From Cognatishimia sp. 1_MG-2023 (GTDB taxonomy: Bacteria > Pseudomonadota > Alphaproteobacteria > Rhodobacterales > Rhodobacteraceae), in NCBI RefSeq assembly GCF_030548175.1, contig NZ_JAUORX010000002.1, positions 400,553-464,552 of the forward strand: 64,000 bases of DNA. The letters run 5' to 3'. The stretch's first letter is position 1, and every line of letters begins with the position of its first letter. The position numbers were made by a program, and so were the translations under genes. Below the pieces are notes generated by a model. It searched no databases and was not told the origin of the DNA. It was given only the letters and a program-made list of their open reading frames with translations. Of this stretch, positions 42,990 to 52,920 are shown one piece after another.

Positions 42990-43928
42990 TCAAAGATTAT
43001 CCTCAAATAGGGCGACCATATCGGCGGTCACTTGGCCGCGGGTGGTGTCGCCTTCCATTAGGACTTCGTGTTCGCCTGCTGGAACCATCCGCAAATCACC
43101 GTTGGGCCAGTTGTCCATCCGCTTTTGAATGGCGCTGGCGCTGATGATTTTTTCGTCTGTTCCCAGAAATGTGATGCAGGGCATGCTGGGCGCTGGGCGC
43201 TTGGCCAGATCGCGGCATTCATACAGCGCTTGGGTCACCCAACGCAGGGTTGGGCCGCCTAATGTGACCTCTGGATGCGCGCGGGCCTGTGTTTGCAGGC
43301 GGGCGTACATATCGCGATCTTTGGTTAGCATGTTGTCTTCGAAGGCGCAGTCCAAAACGTAGGTGTCGTATGACGTGCCCGGTGCCAGCCAATGGCCGCC
43401 GCCAATGGCAACACCAATGCCGCCCACAACATAAGCAACTGGGCGCAAAAGCGGCGACAAACCAATGCCCCACATCGGGCCGGTAAAGGCCGCGGCCTTG
43501 ACTGATAGCCCTTCCACCAAGGCGCGCAAACCAATGCAGCCGCCCATCGAATGGCCAACCATAAAATAGGGTTTGGGCAGGTCCAATGCCTCTGCCGCGT
43601 CCATTAGGCTGGCGACATCTTTTTGGTAGTCGTCAAAGCGATCCACGTGGCCTGCCATCTTGTGCGGAACCAGTCGATCCGCCAGACCTTGTCCGCGCCA
43701 ATCGATTGAAATCGTTGCATAACCGGCAGCAGCCAGTTCCGTTGCGTTCAACGCATACTTCTCAACATATTCGGTGCGGCCGGGGAACAGCAGGACTGTT
43801 CCCTTTGCCGCGTCACACGGCCAAACCGCCGCGCGCAGACGCACACCATCAGAGGCGGTCAACCAATAGGCTGTGGCCTCTTTTTCCCCAGGAATATCGG
43901 CGAAATACGGTGCGCGCTCTAGAGTCAT
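42990..43928 (-). CDS. pldB: alpha/beta hydrolase (lysophospholipase L2-like)
   Basis: A 312-residue serine hydrolase. The nucleophile elbow is GHSMGG in PYFMVGHSMGGCIGLRALVE (about residue 128), with ISIDWRGQGLADRL before it and the final His in AGEHEVLMEGD. The PldB-type shape (no signal peptide, long cap) suggests a monoacylglycerol lipase or lysophospholipase. The start ATG overlaps the stop of the SCP2 gene (TGATG), so both are translated together; a lipid-related role for the pair is plausible. Confidence 0.75.
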   Translation of the reverse strand: MTLERAPYFADIPGEKEATAYWLTASDGVRLRAAVWPCDAAKGTVLLFPGRTEYVEKYALNATELAAAGYATISIDWRGQGLADRLVPHKMAGHVDRFDDYQKDVASLMDAAEALDLPKPYFMVGHSMGGCIGLRALVEGLSVKAAAFTGPMWGIGLSPLLRPVAYVVGGIGVAIGGGHWLAPGTSYDTYVLDCAFEDNMLTKDRDMYARLQTQARAHPEVTLGGPTLRWVTQALYECRDLAKRPAPSMPCITFLGTDEKIISASAIQKRMDNWPNGDLRMVPAGEHEVLMEGDTTRGQVTADMVALFEDNL

Positions 43929-44218
43929 CAGGACAGGATCTGTCCAAGTTTCATCGCCATGCCCATGTCGCCATCAACCGACAGCTTGCCGCCCATAAAG
44001 GCAGCCGTGGCGTTGGTGTCGCCCTCTAGGATGGATTGGAACGTGTCTGCATCCGCAGTTAGGGTCACATCTGCTTCATCATCGCTGGCACGCACGCCGT
44101 CGCCATCGATGATCAATGCGCCTTCGCCTTCGATCACAAACTTCGCAGAGCCATCCAGCGTGGAATCACCCAGTTTCGCACTCAGCGCTTCGACCGCTGC
44201 GTTAACAATATCGCTCAT
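43928..44218 (-). CDS. SCP2 sterol-binding domain protein
   Basis: A 96-residue single SCP2 domain (VIEGEGALIIDGDGVRASDD, FQSILEGDTNATAAFMGGKL and SVDGDMGMAMKLGQIL). The domain has a tunnel for lipids or acyl groups and is stand-alone here. I place the start at the ATG 44218 with AAAGGA upstream. It overlaps the lipase gene by one base and is divergent from a TPR protein gene. Confidence 0.85.
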   Translation of the reverse strand: MSDIVNAAVEALSAKLGDSTLDGSAKFVIEGEGALIIDGDGVRASDDEADVTLTADADTFQSILEGDTNATAAFMGGKLSVDGDMGMAMKLGQILS

Positions 44219-44290
44219 TTGCAAACATCCTTTGAATTGCGCAATGCCGGACTAGTAAATCCTGATGCGCAGGTTACATTCAAGAGTGTT

Positions 44291-44851
44291 ATGGGCGCGT
44301 TAGCAAATATTCTCAAACCTGTCGTCGCGGCAGCCTTTGTTTCGCTTTTCGGCGGTGCCACGCCGGGCAGCGCCCAAGATCGTCTGGCAGAGCTGATGAC
44401 AGAATTGCAATCCGCTGAACCGGCGGCTGCGGAAAAGCTGGTGGATGAAATTCAACTGGAATGGTCCAAATCCGGCTCCGCTGCGGCGGATTTGCTGTTG
44501 TCACGGGGGCGTAAAGCCTTTGATGCAGGTAATCTGGACGCCGCGATAGAACATTACAGCGCCCTCACGGATCACGCGCCCACCTTCGCCGAAGGCTGGG
44601 TAGAACGGGCGCGTGCCTATTTAGAGGTCGGGCTTTATGGACCAGCACTGGCTGACCTGGAAACAGCATTGTCATTAAATCCGCAACATTTTGAGGCAAT
44701 CAATGGGCTTGGTGTGATTTTGGAAACAATTGATAAGCCGGTTGAAGCTTACGAAGCGTACAGTTTGGTCCGCTCTATACATCCCCACCATCCCGCCGTA
44801 ACAGACGCTCTGGAACGACTCGAACCGGTTGTCAAAGGCCGGAAGCTTTAA
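44291..44851 (+). CDS. exported tetratricopeptide-repeat protein
   Basis: A 186-residue protein. The ATG at 44291 starts a signal peptide (LKPVVAAAFVSLFGGATPGS, cleavage near AQ). Three to four TPR units follow (SRGRKAFDAGNLDAAIEHYS, WVERARAYLEVGLYGPALAD, GLGVILETIDKPVEAYEAYS). Such proteins mediate protein contacts in the periplasm. It is followed after 15 bases by the Suv3-like helicase gene, perhaps by chance of order only. Confidence 0.8.
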   Translation: MGALANILKPVVAAAFVSLFGGATPGSAQDRLAELMTELQSAEPAAAEKLVDEIQLEWSKSGSAAADLLLSRGRKAFDAGNLDAAIEHYSALTDHAPTFAEGWVERARAYLEVGLYGPALADLETALSLNPQHFEAINGLGVILETIDKPVEAYEAYSLVRSIHPHHPAVTDALERLEPVVKGRKL

Positions 44852-44866
44852 GGCAAAGGCGCGAAT

Positions 44867-47638
44867 ATGTCTGGACAGACGCGGATCACCGCGGTCTTAG
44901 GGCCGACGAACACCGGCAAAACCCACCTTGCTATCGAACGGATGCTGGGTCACCGCACAGGCGTGATTGGCCTGCCGCTGCGCCTTTTGGCGCGCGAGGT
45001 CTATGACAAGATCGTCGCTGTGCGTGGCCCCAATGCTGTGGCCTTGGTCACTGGTGAGGAACGCATCGTGCCTCCGCGCGCTCAGTATTGGGTGTGCACG
45101 GTCGAGGCGATGCCAGAGGGCATGGGCTGTGACTTCCTCGCGGTCGATGAAATCCAGCTATGCGCCGACCCAGAACGGGGCCATGTCTTTACCGACAGAT
45201 TGCTACGATCACGCGGCCATTTGGAAACCATGTTCATGGGCGCAGACACCATGCGCGGCACCATCGCGGCGCTGGTCCCTGGCGTGCAGTTTGACCGCCG
45301 CGAACGCATGTCGACCCTTAGCTATTCGGGCAGCCGCAAGATTAGCCGGATGCAACCACGGTCTGCCATTGTCGGTTTTTCCGTTGATAACGTCTATGCC
45401 ATCGCAGAGCTGCTAAAACGCCAAAAAGGCGGTGCGGCTGTTGTCATGGGGGCCCTAAGCCCGCGCACGCGGAATGCGCAGGTTGACCTCTATCAGAACG
45501 GAGATGTGGACTTTCTGGTTGCGACAGACGCGATCGGTATGGGCCTGAACCTAGACATCGACCACGTCGCCTTTTCCAGCACGACTAAGTTCGATGGCCG
45601 TCGCATGCGCGATTTAATGCCGAACGAGCTGGCCCAGATTGCCGGCCGGGCAGGGCGGGGCATGAGCCACGGTACCTTTGGTGTGACGGGCGAAGCGCGC
45701 CCAATGGATGATGGTGTTGCACAGGCGATCATGGATCACCGCTTTACGCCGCTGAAAAAGCTGAACTGGCGCAATCCGGCGCTTAAGTTTGGCAGTGTTG
45801 ATGCGCTGATCTACTCGCTTGAGGAAAGCCCAAGCGACGAATTGCTAATGAAGGCGCGCGAGGCAGATGATCTTGGCGCCCTTAAAACACTGTCGCGCGA
45901 TGCAGAAATCATGGCCCGCGCCAGCGATACAAAGTCGGTGCGTTTGTTGTGGGATGTCTGCCGCATCCCCGATTTCCGGGGCATCAGCCACAATGAACAT
46001 GCCAACCTCTTGGAAGGCATCTTTAATCACCTACATCAAAGAGGGGCTATCCCGAACGACTGGTTCGCGCGGCAGGTGAAACGAATCGATAAAACCGATG
46101 GAAACATCGATGCATTGTCCAAAAGGTTGGCGTTTATCCGCACATGGACCTACGTTTCGCAGCGAAATGGTTGGATTGATGACGAAAATCATTGGCGCGG
46201 AGAGACTCGCGCTGTAGAAGATCGCCTGTCAGATGCATTGCATGCAAAGCTGACGGAAAAATTTGTGGACCGCCGTACATCTGTACTGTTGCGGCGGCTC
46301 AAACAGAAGGAGGCCCTTTTGGCCGAAGTGAATGATAAGGGTGAAGTGACCATCGAAGGTGAATTCGTTGGTCGTTTGGATGGGTTCCGTTTTCAAGCCG
46401 ACAAAAGCGCCGAAGGTGCCGAGGCCAAAACGTTGCGTCAGGCGAGTCTCGCCGCGCTTGCACCGCAATTTCATCTGCGTGCGGACCGTTTCTATAACGC
46501 ACCCGACACAGAAATTGATTACACCGAACAAGGCGGCCTGATGTGGGGCGAACATGCGGTTGGCAAATTAGTGGCCGGCGCAGACCCATTGAAACCATCA
46601 GTGACCGTATTCGTCGATGACGAAGCTGGCCCAGATGTTGCTCAGAAAGTTGAGCGTCGTTTGCAGCATTTCATCGACCGCAAAATTGCGGCTTTGTTTG
46701 AGCCGCTGCTCAACCTATCGCGTGACGAAGAACTGTCGGGTTTGGCCCGTGGTTTTGCCTTCCGCATGGTCGAAGCGCTGGGCGTGATCCCTCGCGGCGA
46801 TGTGGCTGACGAAGTCAAAGAGCTGGATCAAGATGCTCGTGGCGCGCTGCGCAAACACGGCATTCGCTTTGGTCAGTTCACGATCTTTATGCCGCTTCTG
46901 CTGAAACCTGCGCCGACACGTCTGCGCTTGGTGCTGTGGTCCTTGCATAAGAACCTGGATGTGTTCCCAGAATCCCCTCCACCGGGTCTGGTGACTGTCC
47001 CAGCGGGCGATCAAACCCCACAGGGCTATCACGCCATGGCCGGCTACCGTGCCGCAGGCGAGCGGGCGATCCGTATCGACATGTTGGAACGCTTGGCTGA
47101 CATGCTGCGCTCTGAGGACAGCCGGGGTGGTTTTGAAGCCAACCCAGACATGCTGTCCATCACCGGCATGACGCTAGAGCAATTCGCAACTCTGATGAGT
47201 GGCCTTGGCTACAACGCAGAAAAAGGCGAACGCGACAAAGTTAAGCCTGTTGCCGCAGCGGCTCCTGCTGAAACTGAGGCCAAAGCGGACACCGCTGAAG
47301 CCGAGACACCAGCCGCCGAAGCCGCACCTGCCGAAGAGTCTGCACCAGTCGAAGCACCTGCTGCTGACGCCGCAGAAGCTGAAGCCGAGAAAGAGGTGTT
47401 CTACACCTTTACTTGGGGCGGACGTGCCAATCGTCAGAACAACCGTGGCCAACGCCAGCAAGGCGGTCGTCGTGACGGTGGTCAAGGCGAAGGCAAACCA
47501 CGCGGTAAGCCAAAGGGCAAAGGCAAGCCTCGGAACGAAGGTGCGAAGAAATTCAGCGCACGTCCTCCGAAGAAAGAAAAGGCAATCGACCCAGACAACC
47601 CCTTTGCGGCGGCTCTGATGGGTTTGAAAACCAAGTGA
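44867..47638 (+). CDS. Suv3-like DExH RNA helicase with basic tail
   Basis: A 923-residue helicase. Walker A GPTNTGKTH is at residues 12-20, the DEAD-like box is VDEIQ near 88, and ATDAIGMGLNLDIDHVAFSS and QIAGRAGRGMSHGTFG are motifs V and VI. This is the alphaproteobacterial relative of mitochondrial Suv3. After the helicase core come several hundred residues of unknown fold, an Ala/Glu-rich linker (about 785-845) and a Gly/Arg/Lys tail (RQNNRGQRQQGGRRDGGQGE), probably for RNA binding. Located ahead of an S4-domain protein and a ferredoxin in the same direction. Confidence 0.85.
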   Translation: MSGQTRITAVLGPTNTGKTHLAIERMLGHRTGVIGLPLRLLAREVYDKIVAVRGPNAVALVTGEERIVPPRAQYWVCTVEAMPEGMGCDFLAVDEIQLCADPERGHVFTDRLLRSRGHLETMFMGADTMRGTIAALVPGVQFDRRERMSTLSYSGSRKISRMQPRSAIVGFSVDNVYAIAELLKRQKGGAAVVMGALSPRTRNAQVDLYQNGDVDFLVATDAIGMGLNLDIDHVAFSSTTKFDGRRMRDLMPNELAQIAGRAGRGMSHGTFGVTGEARPMDDGVAQAIMDHRFTPLKKLNWRNPALKFGSVDALIYSLEESPSDELLMKAREADDLGALKTLSRDAEIMARASDTKSVRLLWDVCRIPDFRGISHNEHANLLEGIFNHLHQRGAIPNDWFARQVKRIDKTDGNIDALSKRLAFIRTWTYVSQRNGWIDDENHWRGETRAVEDRLSDALHAKLTEKFVDRRTSVLLRRLKQKEALLAEVNDKGEVTIEGEFVGRLDGFRFQADKSAEGAEAKTLRQASLAALAPQFHLRADRFYNAPDTEIDYTEQGGLMWGEHAVGKLVAGADPLKPSVTVFVDDEAGPDVAQKVERRLQHFIDRKIAALFEPLLNLSRDEELSGLARGFAFRMVEALGVIPRGDVADEVKELDQDARGALRKHGIRFGQFTIFMPLLLKPAPTRLRLVLWSLHKNLDVFPESPPPGLVTVPAGDQTPQGYHAMAGYRAAGERAIRIDMLERLADMLRSEDSRGGFEANPDMLSITGMTLEQFATLMSGLGYNAEKGERDKVKPVAAAAPAETEAKADTAEAETPAAEAAPAEESAPVEAPAADAAEAEAEKEVFYTFTWGGRANRQNNRGQRQQGGRRDGGQGEGKPRGKPKGKGKPRNEGAKKFSARPPKKEKAIDPDNPFAAALMGLKTK

Positions 47639-47705
47639 TCAAATGGGGCGTGCAGATCAAACTGTACGCCCTCTTTGTTTGTGACGACCAAAGGCCCGCT
47701 TCAAC

Positions 47706-48083
47706 GTGACCGACCAACCCCCAAAACTGCGCATCGACAAATGGCTGTGGCATGCGCGATTCTTTAAAACGCGTACCCTCGCGGCCAAGGTTGTCAGCGG
47801 TGGGCACGTCCGGGTGAACGGATCTAAGATAGCCAAACCCAGCTATTCGATAAGTCCAGATGACGTGCTGACCTTTCCACAGGCCAAGGACGTGCGAGTC
47901 GTGCGGGTCCAGGCCATGGGTGAACGGCGCGGTCCAGCACCCGAAGCGCAACAGCTGTACTTTGATATGACCGAAGTGAAAGAAAAAGTTCCGCGTGCGC
48001 CTAAATTTGAAGGAAAAGGTCGTCCAAGCAAACGCGATCGCCGCAATCTCGACCTTATGAAAAACAGGCCGCTTGAAGATTAG
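47706..48083 (+). CDS. hslR: S4-domain RNA-binding protein (Hsp15-like)
   Basis: A 125-residue protein starting at GTG. Residues 8-60 are an S4 domain ([40 protein letters not shown]). The C-terminus is basic ([16 protein letters not shown]). Homologues (Hsp15) recycle stalled 50S subunits with nascent chains. It follows the helicase by 67 bases. Since the helicase is also RNA-directed, co-transcription makes sense. Confidence 0.85.
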   Translation: MTDQPPKLRIDKWLWHARFFKTRTLAAKVVSGGHVRVNGSKIAKPSYSISPDDVLTFPQAKDVRVVRVQAMGERRGPAPEAQQLYFDMTEVKEKVPRAPKFEGKGRPSKRDRRNLDLMKNRPLED

Positions 48084-48133
48084 GCCACAAGGCTTTAGCT
48101 AGACGTCAAATATACAGTATATCGAGACGCCCC

Positions 48134-48472
48134 ATGACCTATGTCGTCACTGACGCCTGCATTGCATGCAAATACACAGATTGTGTTGAAGTCTGTCCCG
48201 TAGATTGCTTCTACGAAGGCGAAAACACGCTGGTGATCCACCCAGACGAATGCATTGATTGCGGCGTCTGCGAACCTGAATGCCCAGCGGATGCGATCCG
48301 TCCGGACACAGAGCCAGAGATGGAGAAATGGGTAGAGTTTAACCGCAAATATGCGGAACTTTGGCCAGTGATCATCACCAAGAAAGACCCGCTGCCAGAC
48401 GCTGAAGAACGCGATGGCGAAGAAGGCAAAATGGAGAAATACTTCTCCGAAGCGCCAGGCGAAGGCGGCTAA
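48134..48472 (+). CDS. fdxA: ferredoxin FdxA (7Fe-8S type)
   Basis: A 112-residue ferredoxin. Cys pattern [20 protein letters not shown] and then [12 protein letters not shown] gives one [3Fe-4S] and one [4Fe-4S] cluster as in Azotobacter FdI-type proteins. The C-terminal extension of about 50 acidic residues is normal for the family. It transfers electrons in the cytoplasm. A 13-base palindrome, ATATACAGTATAT, lies about 24 bases before the start and could be a regulatory site. Confidence 0.93.
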   Translation: MTYVVTDACIACKYTDCVEVCPVDCFYEGENTLVIHPDECIDCGVCEPECPADAIRPDTEPEMEKWVEFNRKYAELWPVIITKKDPLPDAEERDGEEGKMEKYFSEAPGEGG

Positions 48473-48740
48473 ATCAGCCGATTCGCACCTGCGGCATCAA
48501 TTTCTGCTCTGCAGAATGGCCCTAAGTTACTGAACTTTCAGGGGAAACACGCCGTTTCCCCCGGTTGTGCTTCTCATATGCCAGTTTTTGTGCTATGATT
48601 TTGTAACAATTGAATATGACCACCTGACGCCATCCTGACGGCCACGGCATTTGCCACAGCCACGGATGGCTTTTTGCGCCAGTCAAACCAAGCGACCGAC
48701 CCACGAGGGGCCGTTCCTGAGGTTTGTTAGGAAGGATTGC

Positions 48741-49250
48741 ATGAGCAAATCGAAGAAAGCCGAATTCCGTCCAAACGAATACGTTGTCTATCCAGCCCAT
48801 GGTGTGGGCCAGATCGTCAACATCGAAGAACAGGAAATCGCGGGCATCGAGCTTGAGTTGTTTGTTATCTCATTTGAGAAAGACAAAATGACCCTGCGCG
48901 TGCCAACGCACAAAGCCACTGAGATCGGCATGCGGAGCCTGAGCTCCCCTGACGTGATCAATCAGGCGATGAAGACCCTGAAAGGCAAGGCAAAAGTCAA
49001 ACGGGCTATGTGGTCCCGCCGTGCGCAGGAATATGAACAAAAGATCAACTCGGGCGATCTGATCGCAATTGCCGAAGTGGTCCGCGACCTGCACCGCACC
49101 GATGATCAACGCGAGCAAAGCTATTCCGAGCGTCAGCTTTATGAAGCGGCACTTGAGCGCCTGACCCGCGAAGTTGCTGCCGTTGCCGGTGGCGACGAAG
49201 TTTTGGCGGCCAAGCAAGTGGACGACGTCCTAACAGCCCGCGCCGCGTAA
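48741..49250 (+). CDS. CarD/CdnL-family RNA polymerase-binding regulator
   Basis: A 169-residue regulator. The N-terminal Tudor-like domain binds the RNA polymerase beta lobe (FRPNEYVVYPAHGVGQIVNI ... ELFVISFEKDKMTLRVPTHK), and the C-terminal helical domain contacts promoter DNA (KRAMWSRRAQEYEQKINSGD). AGGAAGGA stands 6 bases before the ATG at 48741. CdnL proteins support rRNA and growth-related transcription. Ends at a strong terminator. Confidence 0.92.
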   Translation: MSKSKKAEFRPNEYVVYPAHGVGQIVNIEEQEIAGIELELFVISFEKDKMTLRVPTHKATEIGMRSLSSPDVINQAMKTLKGKAKVKRAMWSRRAQEYEQKINSGDLIAIAEVVRDLHRTDDQREQSYSERQLYEAALERLTREVAAVAGGDEVLAAKQVDDVLTARAA

Positions 49251-49273
49251 GCTGTTCGACCATCAGATAGAAG

Positions 49274-49303
49274 GCCGCGTAGAGCAATCTACGCGGCTTT
49301 TTC
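49274..49303 (+). terminator. rho-independent terminator of the CarD gene
   Basis: GCCGCGTAGA and TCTACGCGGC pair perfectly around GCAA, followed by TTTTTCTGTTTT. About 23 bases after the stop. Confidence 0.95.
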
Positions 49304-49312
49304 TGTTTTAGG

Positions 49313-49383
49313 GTGGGGGCGCTGCCCCCCTGACGAAACTCCGTTTCGCCATTCCCCCGGAGTATTTGTGGAAAGATGAAGAG
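49313..49383 (+). repeat. dispersed 3'-end repeat, type B
   Basis: GGGGGCGCTGCCCCCC, a CGAAACTCCGTTTCG hairpin and CCCCCGGAGTATTTGTGGAA with AGATGAAG. This is the second sequence type of the family (GGAGTATTT tail), repeated in inverted orientation at 52988-53052. Confidence 0.8.
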
Positions 49384-49396
49384 GGGGCGTCGCGTT

Positions 49397-49945
49397 TTAA
49401 GCGCTGCTTTCCATGACATTATAGAGAACAGCTTCGTCGGTGAGGGCTTCGTAGGAATGTTCTACATCGGCGGGATAGCGATAATAGTCACCCGCATTGA
49501 GTGTTTCTAAGGAATCCGTTGGACCCACGCGGACCTGTCCTGAAACAACCATGGAATGTTCAACCGTGCCTGCGGGATGCGCCACGGCCCGCCGCACAGA
49601 GCCTTTGGACAGGGTCACACGGTAGAGATCGCGATTTCGGTTGGGCGGGCATTTGTCCAATAGGGTCGTTTGGAAGTCTGCCATATCTGATGCAACCCCA
49701 TCTGAATCTCCGGCGCGCACCAATTTGACGTCATTGGTTGGGATTTCAAAAAGGTAGCTAAACGGCACACCCAAGACATTCGCGATGGCCCATAGGGTTT
49801 CGATACTGGGATTGCCTTGGCCAGACTCAAGTTGGGACAGTGTCGATTTTGCCAACCCAGCCTGTTGCGCCAATGCGGTGAGGCTAAGGCCTGCACGATT
49901 TCGTTCACGTTGGATTGAGCGTGCAATCAAGGCGGCTGGGGTCAC
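49397..49945 (-). CDS. XRE-family regulator with cupin domain
   Basis: A 182-residue protein. Residues 8-62 are an XRE helix-turn-helix (GLSLTALAQQAGLAKSTLSQ, ESGQGNPSIETLWAIANVLG). The C-terminal half is a cupin (GTVEHSMVVSGQVRVGPTDS ... GDYYRYPADVEHSYEAL). It begins with GTG and is divergent from azlCD, 117 bases away. The gap contains several CGTTCG elements (49967-50040) that may be its sites. Control of the amino acid exporter is inferred from position. Confidence 0.8.
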   Translation of the reverse strand: MTPAALIARSIQRERNRAGLSLTALAQQAGLAKSTLSQLESGQGNPSIETLWAIANVLGVPFSYLFEIPTNDVKLVRAGDSDGVASDMADFQTTLLDKCPPNRNRDLYRVTLSKGSVRRAVAHPAGTVEHSMVVSGQVRVGPTDSLETLNAGDYYRYPADVEHSYEALTDEAVLYNVMESSA

Positions 49946-50062
49946 GGCAGTCTCTTTCGTTCGTTTCAGAGAACATAGTTTGATTTGACAAACGCTACAA
50001 CGCTGTTCATTTTGTCGAATAACGTTCGTTAAATCGTTCGATTCTTATTGTGTGAGTCTCTG

Positions 50063-50794
50063 ATGCAGCCTGACCCGACATCTCAAAAGACGTCTATGGC
50101 GTCTGAAATCAAAGACGGTTTGCGTGATGCGCTACCAATTGTGCTGGCGATCGCGCCGTATTCCGTCGTCTTTGGGGCCTTCGCTGTGGATCAAGGTCTG
50201 ACCCCTGCGGAAATTCTGCTTGCGTCAGCCACCATATTTGCGGTGGCCAGCCAATATGTGATGGTGAATTTAATGGGGCAGGACGTGCCAATTTGGTCGA
50301 TCTTGCTGGCTGTTCTGGCAGTGAACTTTCGTCATGTCCTGTATTCAGCCGCCCTAACCAAACATCTTCAGCCTTTTGCGCCTTGGCAGAAGCTGGCGGC
50401 GTTCTTTTTGCTGGTTGATCCGCAATATGCGACATGCGCAGCCCGAGGCGCAGTGCGCCCCATTCGGCCCAGCTACTATTTTTCATATGCCGCCATCGTC
50501 TATATCGCTTGGATGTGCTCTAATTTGATAGGGGTGCTGTTTGGCGGGTTGATGGGAGATCCAAGCCGCCTTGGGCTTGATTTGCTACTGCCGATGTTCT
50601 TTGCCAGCCTTGTCATCGGTTTTCGCAATCGTCCGCGATTTCCATGGGTTTTATTGGCCAGTGTAACAACATCCCTTGTCGCCTTTTTCGCGATTGGCAG
50701 CCCGTGGCATATTACTTTGGGCGGGTTCGCGGGCATTTTGACAGCCGCCATGATGAGCAAACCAACAAGCGTTTCAGAGGTGAGCCATGCCTGA
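50063..50794 (+). CDS. azlC: AzlC-family branched-chain amino acid exporter, large subunit
   Basis: A 243-residue membrane protein. The block IVLAIAPYSVVFGAFAVDQG (about residues 25-45) and FRHVLYSAAL are AzlC signatures, with about seven hydrophobic helices. AzlC and AzlD together export branched-chain amino acids or analogues. The start is at the ATG 50063; a later ATG at 50096 is possible and no site is strong. It overlaps azlD by eight bases. Confidence 0.85.
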   Translation: MQPDPTSQKTSMASEIKDGLRDALPIVLAIAPYSVVFGAFAVDQGLTPAEILLASATIFAVASQYVMVNLMGQDVPIWSILLAVLAVNFRHVLYSAALTKHLQPFAPWQKLAAFFLLVDPQYATCAARGAVRPIRPSYYFSYAAIVYIAWMCSNLIGVLFGGLMGDPSRLGLDLLLPMFFASLVIGFRNRPRFPWVLLASVTTSLVAFFAIGSPWHITLGGFAGILTAAMMSKPTSVSEVSHA

Positions 50795-51083
50795 TACCTA
50801 TCTGTTGATCCTGCTCTGTGCAGGTGTGACCTATCTCACCCGCAGTGGAGGCTATTTGATTATGACCCACTTCGGCCGCGTGCATCATCGGGTCGAGGCG
50901 GGGTTGGATGCGGTGCCCATTGCTGTACTGTCAGCGCTCGTTGCACCTGTGATCGTCAGCGGTGCCGTATTGGACGCGGCGGCTTTGATCTTGGTCTGCT
51001 TGTTGTCCTTGCGATTGTCATTGCTGCCAAGTGTGACAATCGGGGTGATCGCCTTGGCGGTGATGCGCGCGGTTATGGCCTAG
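50787..51083 (+). CDS. azlD: AzlD-family exporter small subunit
   Basis: A 98-residue membrane protein with three or four helices (TYLLILLCAGVTYLTRSGGY, AVPIAVLSALVAPVIV). The TYLTR motif near the N-terminus is typical of AzlD. Its start lies within the end of azlC, showing coupled translation. The stop overlaps the end of the convergent cobS by four bases. Confidence 0.85.
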   Translation: MPDTYLLILLCAGVTYLTRSGGYLIMTHFGRVHHRVEAGLDAVPIAVLSALVAPVIVSGAVLDAAALILVCLLSLRLSLLPSVTIGVIALAVMRAVMA

Positions 51084-51826
51084 GCCAACGCCACTAACAT
51101 CGCCAAACACGTCACCTGCTGAGTTGCCCCCAAGACATCCCCAGTTTGCCCGCCGATCTTGCGGTGGGCGAGCCATCCCATCAAGACAGCTGCCACGCCA
51201 CCAAGGATAATCAGCTTAAAGACCACCCAGCCGATCATCAGAAATGCAATCGCGGCGGCCAAGCCAATCGCCAAAAGCGCTGAGTTTAGGGCAGGGCGCC
51301 CCTGAGCATGGCTCAAGCCGGTATCGCGGGCATGGGGCAGTTGCGTCATCAGCATAGGCATCGCCGCGCGTGAAAGCCCCTCAATCGTCAGCAAAGCCCA
51401 AAACCACGTGCCATTTTCGATTAACATCCAAACGGCCAACCAACGCAGCCCAACGGATAAGACCAGCGCCAAGACACCATAGGTGCCGATCTGGCTGTCT
51501 TTCATGATCTCTAACCGCCGCGCGGGCTCCCATCCGCCCCAAAACCCATCGGCGCAATCGGCCAATCCGTCTTCGTGCATGGCGCCGGTCATGATCACCG
51601 TTGCCGCAATCCAAAGCCCCGCTGCAAAGGGGGCGGCCAGACCTAGCCACAGGGCAACCGTCACAACAACACCCGCCAAAGCGGCCACAAACAAGCCCGC
51701 CAAAGGATAGGCCCAAACAGCCTGCGCACTGCGGTCGAACTCTGCTTTCACGGGCAAGCGTGTCAGCAGCGCAATCGCTGTGAGAATATCGCCTGCATTC
51801 AGCAGCGACGTGTCGTCCTTTTGCAT
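51080..51826 (-). CDS. cobS: adenosylcobinamide-GDP ribazoletransferase
   Basis: A 248-residue integral membrane enzyme. The core MHEDGLADCADGFWGGWEPA followed by RRLEIMKDSQIGTYG is the conserved CobS motif. It joins adenosylcobinamide-GDP and alpha-ribazole in the last steps of cobalamin synthesis. I prefer the ATG at 51826, which has AAAGGG upstream, over the frame start at 51853. Divergent from cobT, 80 bases away; no cobalamin riboswitch is visible in that gap. Confidence 0.9.
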   Translation of the reverse strand: MQKDDTSLLNAGDILTAIALLTRLPVKAEFDRSAQAVWAYPLAGLFVAALAGVVVTVALWLGLAAPFAAGLWIAATVIMTGAMHEDGLADCADGFWGGWEPARRLEIMKDSQIGTYGVLALVLSVGLRWLAVWMLIENGTWFWALLTIEGLSRAAMPMLMTQLPHARDTGLSHAQGRPALNSALLAIGLAAAIAFLMIGWVVFKLIILGGVAAVLMGWLAHRKIGGQTGDVLGATQQVTCLAMLVALA

Positions 51827-51906
51827 AGAAATGCCCTTTCCAGCCTTGCCCAACCCCTATCATGAGGTAAACAGTTTGCCACTAGGGGAGACAACAGGAG
51901 CCCGCC

Positions 51907-52917
51907 ATGACAGGTGTTTTTTCGTCACTTACCGAATTTCGCAACCTTCTGGCTGATGCGCCGCAGGCGAATGCCAAAGCCATGGGCGAGGCAGAGGCCC
52001 GCAATGGCCAATTGACCAAACCACCGGGGGCCTTGGGGCGGCTCGAAGATTTGGCAATTTGGTATGCCGGCTGGCGCGGCAATCCACGCCCCGAAATCGC
52101 AAATCCGCAGGTGATCGTTTTTGCTGGCAATCACGGTGTGACGGCGCAGGGCGTCTCGGCCTTTCCGGCCGAAGTGACGGAACAAATGGTGCTAAATTTC
52201 CAACACGGTGGGGCGGCGATCAACCAATTGTCCCGGGCGGCTGGGGCGAAACTGTCGGTGCATGCGCTGTCATTGGAAGCCCCAACCGCTGATTTCACCC
52301 AAGGCCCCGCCATGAGCGAAGCTGAGGTGGTTGAGGCCTTGCAAACCGGTTGGAATGCAGTGGATGCGAACACTGATCTGTTGGTCGTTGGCGAAATGGG
52401 TATCGGGAACACAACCTCGGGTGCGGCGATCCTAAATGCTATTTATGGCGGCGAGGCCGAAGATTGGGTCGGCCGCGGCACGGGTGTGGATGATGCTGGC
52501 CTTGTAAACAAAGCCCGCGTTGTGCGCGAAGGCCTTGCTGCGAACCCAAGTAAAGATGGACTAGACATCCTGCGCTGCCTTGGCGGACGAGAGCTTGCCG
52601 CGATGGCAGGTGCTATTGCGCGCGCCCGCGTGAATCGTATTCCGGTCATTCTGGATGGCTTTATCTGTACCGCCGCTGCTGCCACATTGGCAGGTGTCAG
52701 CGACAGTGCCTTGGATCACACGATTGCAGGGCATGTCTCTGCAGAGGCCGCGCATTTCAATGTGTTGAAAAACCTTGGCAAAGAACCCTTGCTTGCGATG
52801 AATATGCGGCTTGGTGAAGCCTCGGGTGGGGCCTTGGCGATCAACATTCTGAAAAGCGCTGTGGCGTGCCATTCCGGCATGGCCACTTTTGCCGAAGCGG
52901 GTGTGTCTGACGGTTGA
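51907..52917 (+). CDS. cobT: nicotinate-nucleotide--dimethylbenzimidazole phosphoribosyltransferase
   Basis: A 336-residue enzyme. Family blocks are [20 protein letters not shown] near the N-terminus, [36 protein letters not shown] and the C-terminal [11 protein letters not shown]. CobT makes alpha-ribazole phosphate from dimethylbenzimidazole, feeding the CobS step next door. GGAG stands 6 bases before the ATG. Complete. Confidence 0.93.
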   Translation: MTGVFSSLTEFRNLLADAPQANAKAMGEAEARNGQLTKPPGALGRLEDLAIWYAGWRGNPRPEIANPQVIVFAGNHGVTAQGVSAFPAEVTEQMVLNFQHGGAAINQLSRAAGAKLSVHALSLEAPTADFTQGPAMSEAEVVEALQTGWNAVDANTDLLVVGEMGIGNTTSGAAILNAIYGGEAEDWVGRGTGVDDAGLVNKARVVREGLAANPSKDGLDILRCLGGRELAAMAGAIARARVNRIPVILDGFICTAAAATLAGVSDSALDHTIAGHVSAEAAHFNVLKNLGKEPLLAMNMRLGEASGGALAINILKSAVACHSGMATFAEAGVSDG

Positions 52918-52920
52918 CAT